Shown: positions 63,184 to 64,000 of the stretch, piece by piece
Layout of the letters: the number at the start of each line of letters is the position of its first letter
How positions within the stretch are numbered: the first letter of the stretch is position 1
Assembly (NCBI GenBank): GCA_905236755.1
Contig: CAJOCR010000007.1
Coordinates: forward strand, 35,882 to 99,881
Source: an uncultured Prevotella sp.
Lineage (GTDB): Bacteria; Bacteroidota; Bacteroidia; Bacteroidales; Bacteroidaceae
Length of the DNA: 64,000 bases
Reading direction: 5' to 3'
Notes under the pieces: generated by a model
The model's input: only the letters and a program-made list of their open reading frames with translations
Database searches by the model: none
What the model was told of the DNA's origin: nothing
Program-made: the position numbers and the translations under genes

Positions 63184-63678
63184 ATGGATAAGGTTACAAG
63201 TAAAGACAAGACAAAACTTCTTTTCATCTGTTTAGGCAACATCTGTCGTTCGCCTGCTGCTCATGCCGTGATGCAGAAATATGTGGAGGACGCAGGAGTA
63301 GAAAACAGATTTGAGATTGATTCAGCAGGCATAGGTCCGTGGCATGTGGGCGAACTGCCCGACAAACGCATGCGCAAACATGGGGCTATGCGAGGGTATG
63401 ATATAAGTCATATTGCCCGTCAGTTTGATCCAAACTACGATTTTGCTCGCTTCGACTATATCGTTGTTATGGACGAAGATAACTATGCGAATATAACCCG
63501 TAGAGCACATAATGACGAAGAACGCAAAAAGGTTATTCGTATGGCTGATTATTTCACTAAGCATACAAATGCCACATCGGTCCCTGATCCATATTACGGA
63601 GGTCCAGAAGGCTTTGAGCTCGCCCTCGACCTGATAGAAGAAGGATGCAGAAGAATGCTGGCAGTCTTCAAAGAATAA
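63184..63678 (+). CDS. low-molecular-weight protein tyrosine phosphatase
   Basis: A 164-residue LMW-PTP with the CX5R active-site loop FICLGNICRSPAA (C16, R22), and the general-acid motif PDPYYGG near residue 140. It dephosphorylates Tyr residues; in bacteria such enzymes often regulate polysaccharide export or stress, but no partner kinase is in the window. Divergent from the DUF3810 gene with overlapping -7 boxes (TACCTTTG rightward, TATCTTTG leftward) at 63105-63130. Confidence 0.95.
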   Translation: MDKVTSKDKTKLLFICLGNICRSPAAHAVMQKYVEDAGVENRFEIDSAGIGPWHVGELPDKRMRKHGAMRGYDISHIARQFDPNYDFARFDYIVVMDEDNYANITRRAHNDEERKKVIRMADYFTKHTNATSVPDPYYGGPEGFELALDLIEEGCRRMLAVFKE

Positions 63679-64000
63679 AGAACCGAAGGTCACTGACCGA
63701 AAGGAAGCAAACAGTTGCCCTACGGGCAATTATGAATTACTGAACTTTAGTAAGCGAATGTTTATTCTAAAATACTAAAAAATTATCAAGAATTACAGGA
63801 ATTAGAGAATTTTAGGCATACGCCCTTGCTTTATATGTATGACTGAATTATTAAGAATTAAATGTGACACTCCTGTCCATAAATTAATTCTTACTTAACT
63901 TTCTCAAGTGAATATTTATTTAAGGAAAATAGAGAGCAAAGACTCTGGTGAGTCTTATGATGTACTTGATATACACTCTTTTATAAATGCAAGCATTTAA
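63679..64000. other. AT-rich region at the right edge with two short dispersed repeats
   Basis: 63680-63705 (GAACCGAAGGTCACTGACCG and on) repeats 61018-61043 with three changes. 63900-63917 (TTTCTCAAGTGAATATTT) is identical to 55160-55177. A small hairpin TTGCCC-TACG-GGGCAA-like element lies at 63713-63728. No gene is seen. Confidence 0.6.

Overview
The window looks like a chromosomal segment of an anaerobic Bacteroidales bacterium, most likely Prevotellaceae (Prevotella or Segatella). The evidence is the gene content (DUF6089/uppS/bamA/ompH cluster, STN-type outer-membrane proteins, korAB and pckA as in succinate-producing anaerobes, GH2/GH3/CE15 polysaccharide enzymes), moderate-to-low GC, and promoters of the Bacteroidetes type (TTTG or TTG, 19-20 bp spacer, TAnnTTTG). 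No species can be named from the sequence alone.

Layout. 0-4.2 kb: a truncated ECF sigma gene, then a sigma / anti-sigma / STN outer-membrane barrel operon. 4.2-9.6 kb: tRNA-Gln, tyrS, and a compact leftward run metK-DUF4271-hemD-rnpA-yidD. 9.6-13.5 kb: secreted M16 peptidase and divergent xerD-type recombinase. 13.6-24.5 kb: a long leftward housekeeping block (DUF6242 lipoprotein, DUF6089, uppS, bamA, three ompH/skp genes, murI, aroQ, O-methyltransferase, rbfA, LolC/E-like permease) that builds the envelope. 24.6-32.8 kb: a 31-codon membrane-protein ORF with its own promoter and terminator, pckA, upp, korBA and a Na/Pi cotransporter. 32.8-38.4 kb: GH2 enzyme, a candidate small RNA, an esterase and a repeat-rich gap. 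38.4-46.8 kb: RluA-type pseudouridine synthase, truncated DUF6169 gene, AspT-like transporter, pyridoxamine kinase, PfkB kinase, ABC ATPase, UPF1-like helicase. 46.9-54.1 kb: GH3, dinB, CDF transporter, CE15 esterase, and the TM2/DUF2752/CD225 trio. 54.2-61.2 kb: an accessory island. 61.2-64 kb: a secreted protein, a DUF3810 protein and a low-Mr phosphatase.

The most interesting region is 54.2-61.2 kb. It holds a four-gene leftward operon: EcoRI-family adenine methyltransferase, DUF262-HNH nuclease, DUF2971 protein and GIY-YIG protein with a RAMA-like tail. A promoter lies about 370 bp upstream, so the mRNA would have a leader of roughly 360 nt containing a 189-bp nested dyad and a 9-bp hairpin beside the start codon. 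Upstream are a decayed VirE/DUF3874-type primase, an iteron-like array of an 11-mer in both orientations, and a dinD fragment whose start is made of a dispersed repeat. On the left side are a small-protein/DUF6169 pair and an antitoxin-like gene whose GNAT partner is truncated. This reads as a defence/mobile-element hotspot.

Short dispersed repeats run through the window: a GC-rich palindromic family (at least eight copies, one in frame inside the helicase gene), arrays with an exact 11-bp period (six, one inside the anti-sigma gene), and a 42-bp AT-rich family. Three tail-to-tail gene pairs overlap by 47-72 bp.
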